A stretch of 18,618 bases of DNA from Bacteroidales bacterium (GCA_029938505.1 JAOZUV010000001.1:8764-27381), one strand, 5' to 3'. Positions 7,479 through 15,241 are shown, counted from the first letter of the stretch. Notes: generated from the letters alone by a model not told the origin. Made by a program: numbers and translations.

Positions 7479-8105
7479 TCAACCACTTTTCACTTTACTC
7501 GACCCCGCAGTAATTGTTCCTTTATGAGTGATCGGATCAACCTCAACAGCATCTCCAATTCGTGCAACTCCAACTCCGCCACCACCGAGAGCAACATTTC
7601 CAACCCCCGATAAATTCCCATTTACGGTTGTGTTTCCATCTAAAGTAATTACAGGAGCTTTCACGATTGCAGTGCTTGCTTCAATATTTACTTTTCCTGC
7701 AATTTTAATATCTGCGTCGCCTTTTAAATCACATTTGAAAAATTTGTTTTCCGTGTCATACTCCACCACCGAGCCGTCTTTAAAAACTTTCTTTTGTATG
7801 TTTTCAAAATTACTTGGTGCAGTGGCAGAACTTTGATAAAGAGATTTTAAAATTATGCCAGCGTCTAATTCTCCGTTAGGAGAAAGAACGACAACTTGTT
7901 CGCCAATCTGAACGGCTTTCCAATTTACATTTTCGCCAGCTTCTTCTGTTATCCACGGCAAAAAGGCAGTTTCAAGATCGCCAATTTTAACTTTGGCACG
8001 AGCATTTTCATAATCAATTTCTGCAACTGTTCCAACGCGAATAAGGTTGGCCATACGCCGAGCGAGATCATTCAATTGAAAGCCTTGCTCTTCATTGGAA
8101 GACAT
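7479..8105 (-). CDS. V: Baseplate spike protein V (P2 gpV family)
   Basis: A 208-residue cell-puncturing spike. Residues 8-75 form the N-terminal OB-fold region of gpV: 'DLARRMANLIRVGTVAEIDY' and 'ARAKVKIGDLETAFLPWITE', then 'GEQVVVLSPNGELDAGIIL', all very typical. Residues 115-175 carry short beta-repeats ('DIKIAGKVNIEAS', 'VITLDGNTTVNGNLSG') consistent with the triple-stranded beta-helix needle. The C-terminus 'GVARIGDAVEVDPITHKGTI' followed by TAGSSKVKSG resembles the PAAR-type tip (V-A-R-x-GD ... H-x-G-x-I-x-x-GS) that binds a metal ion at the spike apex. ATG 8105 has GGAAGG upstream. The small gene before it ends at the same base, so the two are coupled. Confidence 0.95.
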   Translation of the reverse strand: MSSNEEQGFQLNDLARRMANLIRVGTVAEIDYENARAKVKIGDLETAFLPWITEEAGENVNWKAVQIGEQVVVLSPNGELDAGIILKSLYQSSATAPSNFENIQKKVFKDGSVVEYDTENKFFKCDLKGDADIKIAGKVNIEASTAIVKAPVITLDGNTTVNGNLSGVGNVALGGGGVGVARIGDAVEVDPITHKGTITAGSSKVKSG

Positions 8106-8290
8106 TATTTTTTTCCTTCCTTTGTAGTTTTACTCTCTATTTTGCCTGTTTCTATTTTTTTTAATTTTGGTTCATTTCTTATGTTATGACAAAATCCTTC
8201 TGTTAAAAATGAAATGGCTTTTTTTTCTGCTAAATCATAAACCTTGCCTTTTTTTAAAACTCCTTTGTCTTGTATCATTTTTACTTTCAT
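8105..8290 (-). CDS. Small hypothetical phage protein
   Basis: A 61-residue protein with the best ribosome binding site in the window (AAAGGAGGT, 5 bases before the ATG at 8290), which argues that it is real. The sequence 'MKVKMIQDKGVLKKGKVYDL' followed by 'AEKKAISFLTEGFC' follows the plan of small phage proteins with a beta-hairpin and a helix that carry 'kkG-v-dl-...-A--li--G'. These are common between neck and tail genes, but I know of no established function. The lysine-rich tail (KIESKTTKEGKK) is probably disordered. Its stop codon overlaps the gpV start. Confidence 0.7.
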   Translation of the reverse strand: MKVKMIQDKGVLKKGKVYDLAEKKAISFLTEGFCHNIRNEPKLKKIETGKIESKTTKEGKK

Positions 8291-8291
8291 A

Positions 8292-8792
8292 TTATACCTC
8301 CTTTGGGGTTATATTTTGATTGATAATTATTTCAGTAGGAATGGAAACACCTACCTCGGGTTGCTTCGTTTCAGTCCTGTAAGACAATCCAAAAGTCAGA
8401 CGAATTGCCCCATAAGTCTTTTTTCCATCAATAGTCATATCCATATCTGTGCCTTTGAACTTTAAAATTGCTGATTTGCGATTAGGTATTTCCCAGCCGT
8501 CCATTGCATTTTCAATCTCCATTGCAATCTCGTCGAGCTTGTCATCAAGGTCATCTTTGCCACAATCGACCGCTTCAATTGATATTTCAAGATTTCGTTC
8601 CAGCGGGCCAAAGCCATCAGTATCCCATCTTTCTTTGTGTATTTGCTCATCATTGGCATAAACCAAGATTGCTGGTAAATTTTGGTCGAAAAGAGGTTTT
8701 GCACGACTAACATAAATACGATCAACCGCCTTTGTGTTCACTTCTTTCAAGCGATCCGCAATGGCATTTCTGATTTCTTGTCTTGGGTGCAT
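8292..8792 (-). CDS. Putative tail terminator / tail completion protein
   Basis: A 166-residue protein. It has the layout of phage tail terminator proteins: an N-terminal helix 'MHPRQEIRNAIADRLKEV', an 'RIYVSRAKPLFDQNLPAILV' segment where the R-x-x-P...LPa-x-V-Y pattern is typical, a beta-strand 'RNLEISIEAVDCGKDDLDDK', and a helix 'LDEIAMEIENAMD'. Such proteins (lambda gpU / minor tail Z-like) form a ring capping the tail tube at the head-tail junction. Its place after the FII-like joining gene and before the baseplate genes fits a neck role. ATG 8792 has GAGGA inside the end of the upstream gene. The exact family (U-like or Z-like) is not decided here. Confidence 0.65.
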   Translation of the reverse strand: MHPRQEIRNAIADRLKEVNTKAVDRIYVSRAKPLFDQNLPAILVYANDEQIHKERWDTDGFGPLERNLEISIEAVDCGKDDLDDKLDEIAMEIENAMDGWEIPNRKSAILKFKGTDMDMTIDGKKTYGAIRLTFGLSYRTETKQPEVGVSIPTEIIINQNITPKEV

Positions 8793-8795
8793 TAT

Positions 8796-9125
8796 TTAGT
8801 CCTCGTGTAAAATCAGCTTCTTACTGCCGGGAATATGTGCTTGAATATCTACAATTTGATATTTCTTTTCGTTTATAATTAAAAAATCGCCTTGTAGAGG
8901 ATTTTTATATTCTAATGGAAAATCAACTAAGCGAACAAACAAAACAATCTCAGCAGTTGATATATCGGCTTCTTTTGTTGTTTGTAAATTGACTTCAATA
9001 TATGCTTCGTGAAAATCCCCCCTCATTTGAAAAGGAGGGTTTTCTGAGCTACCGGGAATATATTCAACATCTCGCCCAAATATTCCTTGGCAAGATTTAT
9101 TGATAAAATTATCGTGATCGAACAT
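8796..9125 (-). CDS. Head-tail joining protein, lambda FII-like
   Basis: A 109-residue protein, close to the length of lambda gpFII (117). It has the family plan: a short helical start ('MFDHDNFINKSCQGIFGRDV'), then a compact beta-barrel ending 'FLIINEKKYQIVDIQAHIPG', with the typical 'G-D-L-...-i-~Y-~V-~d--~D-~G' course. The FII family completes filled heads and forms the docking site for tails. It follows the capsid gene and one intervening gene, exactly as E-FI-FII in lambda. AAGGAATAA before ATG 9125 gives a good start, and the stop of the upstream gene lies 4 bp away. Confidence 0.7.
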   Translation of the reverse strand: MFDHDNFINKSCQGIFGRDVEYIPGSSENPPFQMRGDFHEAYIEVNLQTTKEADISTAEIVLFVRLVDFPLEYKNPLQGDFLIINEKKYQIVDIQAHIPGSKKLILHED

Positions 9126-9128
9126 ATT

Positions 9129-9650
9129 TTATTCCTTCATTAAATTTTTCAATTCCTTTTCAGCTTCCGGCTTTGATTTTGCCTCAACCCATTCCTCGCC
9201 TTTGTCATCAATAACAGAGAAAAGCCCTCTTGTTTTATCTATTTCTTTTAAAGCAAAAACAGGTTTTTCATCCTCTTTTGTTGCCCCTTTATCGTCTGTT
9301 TTATTCTCTGTATTCATTTGAGTTTGCAGAGGCTTTGGAAGTTGTGGTGGATTTGGAAGGGTTGGTGTTTTATTTTCCACATTTTCCGAAGGCTCAGGTA
9401 TTTTATTCTGCAAAGATTTGGCTTTCTTAGAAGTTAAATTTTCTAATCCAACCAACACTTTTTTTGATACTTCTCCCTTTACAATTGAAAAGGTTTCCCC
9501 TTGTTTGAAAAATACAGGTTCATTTACAATGTAGCTTTTGCCTTTTAAGGTTAAACTATGTTTACGGAGTTCTGCTTGTTTTTTAGAAAGTTGGATTTTC
9601 ATACCAACTCCCAAAGAAATAAAATTGTCTTTTACTTGATAAGTTATCAT
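9129..9650 (-). CDS. Protein in the lambda FI position, possible capsid maturation or packaging accessory
   Basis: A 173-residue protein of unassigned family. It has three parts: an N-terminal segment (residues 1-70, 'MKIQLSKKQAELRKHSLTLK' then 'VFFKQGETFSIVKG') that looks beta-rich; a proline/asparagine/threonine-rich, probably unstructured linker (residues 80-125, with NPPQLPKPLQTQMN); and a small C-terminal domain (residues 130-173, 'GLFSVIDDKGEEWVEAKSKP'). It lies between the major capsid protein and the FII-like protein, the exact place of lambda gpFI. gpFI is also part-disordered, with a C-terminal domain that binds the prohead and aids packaging. That analogy rests on position and architecture, not on recognised homology. 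Two good starts exist: ATG 9650 (GGAGGG) and ATG 9602 (GGGAG, residue 17). Confidence 0.55.
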   Translation of the reverse strand: MITYQVKDNFISLGVGMKIQLSKKQAELRKHSLTLKGKSYIVNEPVFFKQGETFSIVKGEVSKKVLVGLENLTSKKAKSLQNKIPEPSENVENKTPTLPNPPQLPKPLQTQMNTENKTDDKGATKEDEKPVFALKEIDKTRGLFSVIDDKGEEWVEAKSKPEAEKELKNLMKE

Positions 9651-9666
9651 TTTTTAGCCCTCCATT

Positions 9667-10623
9667 TTAAGATTTAGTTAAAGTAACAAGACAAGCATGT
9701 TGCCAAAATCCATAACCAACATTTCTCCAAGTATCAACTCCATATTGGTGTGCTGAATTATCAAATTCATACTCTGAACCTTCGGCTTTTGTTTTAAGTT
9801 GAACTTGCTCTTCTTCTTGTCTAATAAATGGTTTAACTTCACCGTCTGTTCTAATAATTACTATTTTGTTATTCCAATCTAATCGTCCGTTTTGAGCAAT
9901 TGCAATATCAAGATCAGATAAAACACTTACAGGATTTGTGGCTCCGCCAACAGATAAAGGGACAGATAAGCAAGCTTTTGCCGAAAACCATAAATTTGTT
10001 GGAGTAATAACTAAGAACTTACTTGCTCCCTCATTCATAGGTTCTCCTTGGTCATCTTTGAAAGAAACAATTTGTTGTATTCCTTTTAAAATAGCACTTC
10101 TAAGAGCCGCCTCTGTTGGAGCAGATGGAATTCCAACCTCTCCGTTAATTGGAGCAGAAGATAAATCAAATTCAATTCTATTTGATTGAAGTCCGCTTTT
10201 ACCTTCCTTGTGTGTTGAATCAAAGAAAAAGCTTCCATCATAACAAGGTTGAGCTTCTCCTTTTTTAAGTAATTCAGAAAGTAGTTGCGCCCAATGTGAG
10301 TTTGTTCTGTTGGCTAAATCATTTATGCGCACCTTTATTTGCCCTGTTTTATCTCTACGAAGATGCTTTACAGGAATATCGATACTTGCTTCAAAATGCT
10401 TGTTTTTAATTTCAAGACCATTTGTTGAAAAACCTTTTGCATGGCGACCGCCAATCCATTCTCTCATAACAGGACTTTGACCAATCCAATTGTATTGTTC
10501 GCTTTCTTGATCTGATGTAAAATAATTAGAAATGGCATTTACCCACTCCATTCCATTTGCTTGATTGAGCTTTTTATAGAAACTTCCAATAATTGCTCGT
10601 GATGATAGTTGTGATAAAGACAT
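9667..10623 (-). CDS. Major capsid protein, Mu gpT family
   Basis: A 318-residue HK97-fold capsid subunit of the Mu gpT type. Diagnostic stretches are 'EQYNWIGQSPVMREWIGGRH' (residues 42-61), 'LEIKNKHFEASIDIPVKHLR' (70-89) and 'CYDGSFFFDSTH' (127-138), which together correspond to the conserved Y-x-WLG-x-x-P-x-MREW-x-G-R ... NK-x-FE-x-T ... YDG-x-x-FF-x-x-x-H signature of gpT. Length is typical (about 300). It follows the decoration gene and has a strong AAAGGAG site before ATG 10623. A Mu-type capsid protein beside a lambda-type GpA terminase, portal and protease makes the head module mosaic; lambda-order heads with P2 tails more often carry a gpE-type capsid. Confidence 0.93.
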   Translation of the reverse strand: MSLSQLSSRAIIGSFYKKLNQANGMEWVNAISNYFTSDQESEQYNWIGQSPVMREWIGGRHAKGFSTNGLEIKNKHFEASIDIPVKHLRRDKTGQIKVRINDLANRTNSHWAQLLSELLKKGEAQPCYDGSFFFDSTHKEGKSGLQSNRIEFDLSSAPINGEVGIPSAPTEAALRSAILKGIQQIVSFKDDQGEPMNEGASKFLVITPTNLWFSAKACLSVPLSVGGATNPVSVLSDLDIAIAQNGRLDWNNKIVIIRTDGEVKPFIRQEEEQVQLKTKAEGSEYEFDNSAHQYGVDTWRNVGYGFWQHACLVTLTKS

Positions 10624-10667
10624 GTTTTTTTCTCCTTTATAGTTGTTATTTTTATTGTTTTGATAAT

Positions 10668-11084
10668 TTAAGCTTCACTTAAAAAGAAATTGAATGCTAT
10701 AATTCCATAATCTGATTTTTCAAATCTGATTACTTTTCCAACATAGCTATTTCCAGTTTCGGTTAAGGTAAAAGTATTGTCGTCTGTTGCATAAACTGAT
10801 TTTCCAATATCTGCCATTGTTAGTCCTGAAATAAAAAGCGATATTTTTCCTTGCGCTTTTACATCAACATTAACCTCTCCATCCGAGCCATCTGAATTAT
10901 CAATATTGTCTTTTGCAAAACCCATAGCTTTGTCGCCAGCAACAAGTGATCTTCCATACCCAGTAGTTGAATTTAGTCCAACAAGTGAACCTTGAAAAAC
11001 TTTTTGAGAAGCCGCGATTGCAATTGTGTTACTATCTTCTGTGCTTTCAAAAATTCGATTTACGTCTTTTGTTAATGATACCAT
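10668..11084 (-). CDS. Head decoration / structural cement protein
   Basis: A 138-residue protein located between the protease/scaffold gene and the major capsid gene, the lambda gpD position. Its sequence has a beta-rich course with glycine turns: 'IAIAASQKVFQGSLVGLNST', 'MGFAKDNIDNSDGSDGEVNV', 'GKISLFISGLTMADIGKSVY'. The 'D-I-G-K-x-V-Y-A-x-D-D-N-T-F-T-L' segment is characteristic of small trimeric cement proteins (DUF2190-type) found in Mu-like and related heads, which stabilise the expanded capsid. ATG 11084 follows AAGGAGAAA. The exact family cannot be proven by eye. Confidence 0.75.
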   Translation of the reverse strand: MVSLTKDVNRIFESTEDSNTIAIAASQKVFQGSLVGLNSTTGYGRSLVAGDKAMGFAKDNIDNSDGSDGEVNVDVKAQGKISLFISGLTMADIGKSVYATDDNTFTLTETGNSYVGKVIRFEKSDYGIIAFNFFLSEA

Positions 11085-11099
11085 AATATTTCTCCTTTT

Positions 11100-11648
11100 C
11101 TATTTTGATAATACTTTTACTTGACCATTGTTTTCGGCTGTGAAATAAGCAACAAAGGCTTCTTTGTCATTGTTAAATTCAGCTCTTAAACTTGCATCTG
11201 ATTTCCATTTTGTCTCAGCTTGTTCTTCGATAGGAGCATTTTCGTCAACTTCGATTTTTTCTTTACCTTCGTTTGCATTTGCACCAGCTTCAATTTTCGG
11301 CAATTTATTTTCCGCTTTTTTTAAAGCATCAATATGCGAATTACCTTTTGATTGTTCTGCTTTTATGATTTGAACTGCTAATTTTTCAGCCGTCATTTCA
11401 GTGTCTTTTTTGGCACTAGCAATTAAATCATCGTGGCCACTTAAAGTCATTTCATCAATCGCAAATAAACGATTTCTTTCAGCATCAACACCAGCTTTAA
11501 AACCAGCTTCTTTGCTTATTTTTTCAACCCCCGATTTTCCAGCCTCTAAACCTTCGTTCATTAAAGCCTTTACAACATCAGGGCATTCTTTTTTAAGAAA
11601 ATCCGCCGTTATATTTTCTTTGGTTAGTGTGTTTTTATTGTCAGACAT
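11100..11648 (-). CDS. Nested in-frame scaffold protein (lambda Nu3-like) from an internal start
   Basis: Within the protease gene, ATG at 11648 (Met280 of the long product) is preceded by AAAGGAG with 8 bases of spacing, as good as the genuine gene starts in this window. It would yield a 182-residue protein made only of the helical, charged C-terminal region. This begins MSDNKNTLTKENITADFLKK and ends with 'EAFVAYFTAENNGQVKVLSK'. The same arrangement, protease C with scaffold Nu3 translated independently from its 3' end, is established for lambda. The switch from a Thr/Asn/Gly-rich linker (residues 265-279) to the helical region occurs exactly at this Met. That expression is separate is inferred from the ribosome binding site. 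Confidence 0.75.
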   Translation of the reverse strand: MSDNKNTLTKENITADFLKKECPDVVKALMNEGLEAGKSGVEKISKEAGFKAGVDAERNRLFAIDEMTLSGHDDLIASAKKDTEMTAEKLAVQIIKAEQSKGNSHIDALKKAENKLPKIEAGANANEGKEKIEVDENAPIEEQAETKWKSDASLRAEFNNDKEAFVAYFTAENNGQVKVLSK

Positions 11649-12485
11649 TTTACTTTCTCCTTTGTTTTTATTAGTTGGTTGGTTAGTATTATTGATAGAT
11701 ATTGCGTCGAGAACGCTTTCATAAGTTCCGAGCATATCAGCCATACCTATGCTTACAGCTTCAGAACCAATCATTACTCCACCTTGTCCAAAATCCTTTC
11801 GGATTGTGTCTTCGGCGACATTGCGATATTTTGCAATTGAAGTGATGAATTCATTTTCCAAACTATCAAGTTCTCTACGGATTTTTTTCAATCCTTCAGG
11901 AGTTCGCGGGTCTGGACGTTTGTTTTTGGCATTAGTTGATACAATTTCAATGTTCTTGTATCCTCGCATATCGTGGGTTTCTTGCACGGGTATCATTGAA
12001 ACAACACCGATACTTCCAAGAAGTGCAGATTGATGAGAGACAATTTTTTCCGTTGCACTAGCAAGCCAATAGGCTGCCGAGCAACAATGTCGCCCAACAT
12101 AACTCCAAACTGGTTTTTTCTCTCGTGCTTTGTAAATCATTTCAGACATTTCAGATGGGCCAACTGCAACGCCTCCCGGACTATCTATGTCCAGCAGAAT
12201 TGCATCCACTTCGTCATTATCAAGAGCGGTTTGTAAATCCCGCGCCAAGACATCCAATGCCGTGCCACCAAAGAGAAAAGTGAAAAAATCATATCGAGGT
12301 GTAATCACGCCTTTGACGGATATAATCGCCGTTCTTCCTCTTATATTAACCATCCTTGTATTTCGCAAAGGTTGTTCTGCAAAAAGAGAAAGTGATTGCT
12401 TTTCTTTTAATAACGACAAGCGTAAATTTTTCAACTCATCAGGTTCAATTGCCCAATGTTTTGAAAGAGCAATTAAATCATTCAT
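11100..12485 (-). CDS. Prohead protease, S49 (SppA/lambda gpC-type), with C-terminal scaffold region
   Basis: A 461-residue protein. Residues 50-255 form an S49 serine-protease domain: 'LDNDEVDAILLDIDSPGG' (to 105), then 'GRHCCSAAYWLASATEKIV' with probable nucleophile Ser136, and 'LGSIGVVS' (156-163). The lysine in 'STNAKNKRP' (Lys187) is the likely general base of the Ser-Lys dyad. As in lambda gpC, it would cleave the portal and scaffold during prohead maturation. Residues 275-461 are hydrophilic, rich in Lys/Glu/Ala and mostly helical, like lambda Nu3 scaffold. An internal in-frame start at Met280 is annotated separately. ATG 12485 overlaps the end of the portal gene by 8 bp, and its ribosome binding site (GGAGG) lies inside that gene. 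Confidence 0.94.
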   Translation of the reverse strand: MNDLIALSKHWAIEPDELKNLRLSLLKEKQSLSLFAEQPLRNTRMVNIRGRTAIISVKGVITPRYDFFTFLFGGTALDVLARDLQTALDNDEVDAILLDIDSPGGVAVGPSEMSEMIYKAREKKPVWSYVGRHCCSAAYWLASATEKIVSHQSALLGSIGVVSMIPVQETHDMRGYKNIEIVSTNAKNKRPDPRTPEGLKKIRRELDSLENEFITSIAKYRNVAEDTIRKDFGQGGVMIGSEAVSIGMADMLGTYESVLDAISINNTNQPTNKNKGESKMSDNKNTLTKENITADFLKKECPDVVKALMNEGLEAGKSGVEKISKEAGFKAGVDAERNRLFAIDEMTLSGHDDLIASAKKDTEMTAEKLAVQIIKAEQSKGNSHIDALKKAENKLPKIEAGANANEGKEKIEVDENAPIEEQAETKWKSDASLRAEFNNDKEAFVAYFTAENNGQVKVLSK

Positions 12486-14061
12486 CTTTCTTTTCCTCCG
12501 TTTTAATTATTTCTTTGTCTTCCACAATAGTTTCAATCAAATTAGCTTCCATTCGTAGCTTATGTTCTTTGGCACGTTGTGGATGTTTTGCTTCCCAATT
12601 TCCACCAGTAATTTGAGCGGTTTCTTCCGCCAAAGTAGATACGCCTAAATTAACACGATACTCTGCCGCTTTAATTTCTTTTAATTGATCTATTTGTCCT
12701 CGTGGTGGGCCTATCCATTCTGTGCCTAAATATGCTTTTCGAATGAATGGATTTGAGAAAAATCCCGGAGCTTTTAAAATTCCTTTGGCAATTGCTTCTG
12801 TAATAACCATTTCATAAACAGGTTGGCAAAATTGTTCTGCTATCCATTTTCTCCGTGTCGAAAAAGCCTTCCACGCCTCAACAAGTGCGGCTTGTGCCGC
12901 AGAATAAGAAGCCGTAAAATGTTTAATTAAAATTTCAAAAGGGATTTCCAAAGCCACGCCAATTTGTCTTAAAACAGATTGAACGAAATTATCAAAGCCA
13001 CTGTTTGGTCTTTTAGGATCAGCAATTTCAATATTCTCATTTGGTTGCAGGTCTAAAATAGCTCCCGGAGACATTTTATAATCATCTCCGCGATCACTTG
13101 TTTTTTCATCTTTTGTTCCCATTGGAGTCATAGGAGCTAGTCCTTCTTCACTTTCGCTTTTCACAAAAATCGTGAACATCGAAGAAACAACGGCCGCCAT
13201 TATTTCAGCTTCCGAATAACGATCAAGCTGTTTCAAACTTTCAATTACAGGAGCTAGGTAAGGTATGCCTCTTGTTAATCCGGGGCGAGTTCTTTTAAAA
13301 ATATGTAAAACTTGTCGTTTGCCAGTCTCATCGAAAGCAGGAATTTTAGTTGCTTTTTCTTTTGTTTCTTCTAAATCATCTGGACTTTTATCAAAAATAT
13401 TATAAGCAATTGGCGCGCCGTCATCATCAACCTCAACACCAGCAATCATATTTTTGGTTTTGCCTTTATCTACATTATCCACACGATCAGCTTCAACAAT
13501 TTGCAAAGCTGTTCCAAATGGATTTTCAGAACGTTCTTTGTATTTGCGCACCACAAAAACATCGCCACTTTCTAAGCACGATCTTAAAATCAAAGATTGC
13601 ATTTCAGTAAAGGATTGTGAGCGAGTAATATCACAATCAGTATTATCAGACCACATTCTAAAAATACGTTCTGCGGATTTTTCAAATTCTTCCATTGTTT
13701 CATTTGTTTTTAAATATGGTTTTAAGATTTCACGATCAATATGAGATTGAGGACGAAGTCCTGTTCCAATTACATTTGTTACAACTGTGTTGACCGCTCC
13801 ACTGGCCAAAGGCGCATTTCTAAGCAAATCACGTGAACGATCACGAAGAACAGGTAAATCATCCAAAGTTGCATTATCAGCAGAGCCGGATAAAGTTTTC
13901 CAGCTTTTGGTTTGTCTGCGATCCATTCGCCCACCAACATATCCACCAAAAATTGCCATACGAGTTCGAGCCTCCATTCTTTTAAGTCCAGCAGTTGGAT
14001 TAACAAAGGAAACTGCTTTATCAATTAAATTTGGCTTTGGTATTTTAATCTTATTGCTCAT
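12478..14061 (-). CDS. Portal protein (lambda gpB family)
   Basis: A 527-residue portal subunit that forms the dodecameric channel at the head vertex. Family signatures: 'RRQTKSWKTLSGSADNATLD' (about residues 48-67), 'LRDRSRDLLRNAPLASGAVN' then 'TNVIGTGLRPQ' (72-105), 'LRSCLESGDVFVVR' (about 150-163), and the C-terminal 'LIKHFTASYSAAQAALVEAW'. These are the classical landmarks of lambda-type portals, and length is normal. ATG 14061 overlaps the stop of the methyltransferase (ATGA), with AAGGAA 8 bases upstream. It follows the inserted methyltransferase rather than gpW directly. The last residues are Lys/Glu-rich and contain the GGAGG start signal for the protease. Confidence 0.96.
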   Translation of the reverse strand: MSNKIKIPKPNLIDKAVSFVNPTAGLKRMEARTRMAIFGGYVGGRMDRRQTKSWKTLSGSADNATLDDLPVLRDRSRDLLRNAPLASGAVNTVVTNVIGTGLRPQSHIDREILKPYLKTNETMEEFEKSAERIFRMWSDNTDCDITRSQSFTEMQSLILRSCLESGDVFVVRKYKERSENPFGTALQIVEADRVDNVDKGKTKNMIAGVEVDDDGAPIAYNIFDKSPDDLEETKEKATKIPAFDETGKRQVLHIFKRTRPGLTRGIPYLAPVIESLKQLDRYSEAEIMAAVVSSMFTIFVKSESEEGLAPMTPMGTKDEKTSDRGDDYKMSPGAILDLQPNENIEIADPKRPNSGFDNFVQSVLRQIGVALEIPFEILIKHFTASYSAAQAALVEAWKAFSTRRKWIAEQFCQPVYEMVITEAIAKGILKAPGFFSNPFIRKAYLGTEWIGPPRGQIDQLKEIKAAEYRVNLGVSTLAEETAQITGGNWEAKHPQRAKEHKLRMEANLIETIVEDKEIIKTEEKKDE

Positions 14062-15241
14062 TCATTCGTTCCTTTTTTAACTTTTCCAAGATGCAGTCCA
14101 TCCGTGAGAGTTCTCCACGCATACGCACAAACCAATGGGACAACGCCGTTCCCACAGGCTCTAATCCTGTCCACCCGATTGGCCAACCCATTATCCATTC
14201 GCAAAACGGCGGGTTTAAGGTGAGTTGGGATTTTTCTCCATCCGTTAAAGTCTTCGGGTTTTGGTGGCCAAATTGGCAATTCATCTTCTTTGAATAATGA
14301 ACGCTGTGATCTCGTAGTTTTAATTTTCCTGATTTTCCCTGCCTCCATTCCATTACCCCACCTTCCACATCGCTTGCGTTTGGAGTTCTCCAATTGTTTT
14401 TTAGGGCAATTTCTTTTACGCTTTTTCCATAATTCTCGCTCGTTGAGGCTGGTTCTTGCGCTCGCAGTGTTGGCCACATTATCACTTCGTTTGCTAGTCT
14501 CTTTTTCTTGTTTCCTTTTCGAACTTCGTTCATAGAAGCACCGTTGCTTGATGATTTCACAACTGTTGGCCAAACTTTCGCAAATCTTCCTAAACCGAGA
14601 CTTCGACTTTCTCCCTTTGAATTGATTTTGCGATATGCTCCTTTTGGTGTTTTCACAAAGGTGTCTTTTGAAGAAATGATTTCCCCCGTTGTCGCATCGG
14701 AGCTTGTCGTTGTAGGCCAATATGAAAAGTCGTTCTCTTTTATGAGGCGCACCGATTTCGACCGCTGTAAACAAGCCTGCCTTAACTCGATAACCCATTG
14801 CTTGTAAGTCTTTTGCGACAGATTCAAATCCAAGTCGTAAATGTCCTCCGACGTTTTCGAAGAAACAAATCGGGGGTCGCACTTCTCGAATAAGCCTTGC
14901 GACATCTGGCCACAAGTGCCTTGGATCTTTTTCAGCAAGTCTTTTTCCTGCGATGGAAAAAGGCTGACACGGATATCCCCCAACGATGCAGTCCACTTTT
15001 CCACGCCACGGCTTGCCATCAAAGGTTTTAATATCCGACCAAATAGGTGCTTCAACCAATTGTTTCTCTTCCATGCGTTTTGCCAAGATTTCGCAACAAT
15101 ATGCTTCCCCCTCCACATAGCAGATGGTTCTAACATTTTTGATTGCCAATTCAAGTCCGAGTTCAAGTCCTCCAACTCCGGAGCAGATTGATAAAATATT
15201 GAAGGTATTTTTATCCACAATTTTCTTTTTCCTTTTGGCAT
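14051..15241 (-). CDS. Overprinted frame within the cytosine methyltransferase: W-P-T repeat / MGWPIGW phage protein
   Basis: A second frame on the same strand as the methyltransferase is open for 396 codons from ATG 15241 to TAA 14051, overlapping the portal start by 11 bp. The C-terminal half does not look random. It has W-P-T motifs at residues 175, 224 and 256, a W-R-T variant at 284 (WRTPNASDVEGG), a 'KKKRLANEV' segment and 'TLNPPFCEWIMGWPIGWTGL' at 341-360. From memory, phage proteins with repeated WPTP...D/E blocks ending in LNPxFVEWLMGxPxGW are common beside or fused to phage cytosine methyltransferases. The first ~80 residues lie over methyltransferase motifs and look less protein-like, so the true start may be downstream; no good ribosome binding site was found. 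It may be real overprinting or a conserved shadow frame. Confidence 0.5.
   Translation of the reverse strand: MPKGKRKLWIKIPSIFYQSAPELEDLNSDLNWQSKMLEPSAMWRGKHIVAKSWQNAWKRNNWLKHLFGRILKPLMASRGVEKWTASLGDIRVSLFPSQEKDLLKKIQGTCGQMSQGLFEKCDPRFVSSKTSEDIYDLDLNLSQKTYKQWVIELRQACLQRSKSVRLIKENDFSYWPTTTSSDATTGEIISSKDTFVKTPKGAYRKINSKGESRSLGLGRFAKVWPTVVKSSSNGASMNEVRKGNKKKRLANEVIMWPTLRAQEPASTSENYGKSVKEIALKNNWRTPNASDVEGGVMEWRQGKSGKLKLRDHSVHYSKKMNCQFGHQNPKTLTDGEKSQLTLNPPFCEWIMGWPIGWTGLEPVGTALSHWFVRMRGELSRMDCILEKLKKERMNEQ

Noticed and set aside
7528..8189. Plus-strand open frames of about 100 codons opposite gpV
   Set aside because: Proline/serine/phenylalanine-rich translations typical of the antisense of a beta-rich gene, with no start signals.
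14091..15191. Several plus-strand open frames of 68-116 codons across the methyltransferase locus
   Set aside because: They are antisense to a well-supported gene, lack ribosome binding sites, and show no recognisable motifs. They look like by-products of its codon composition.
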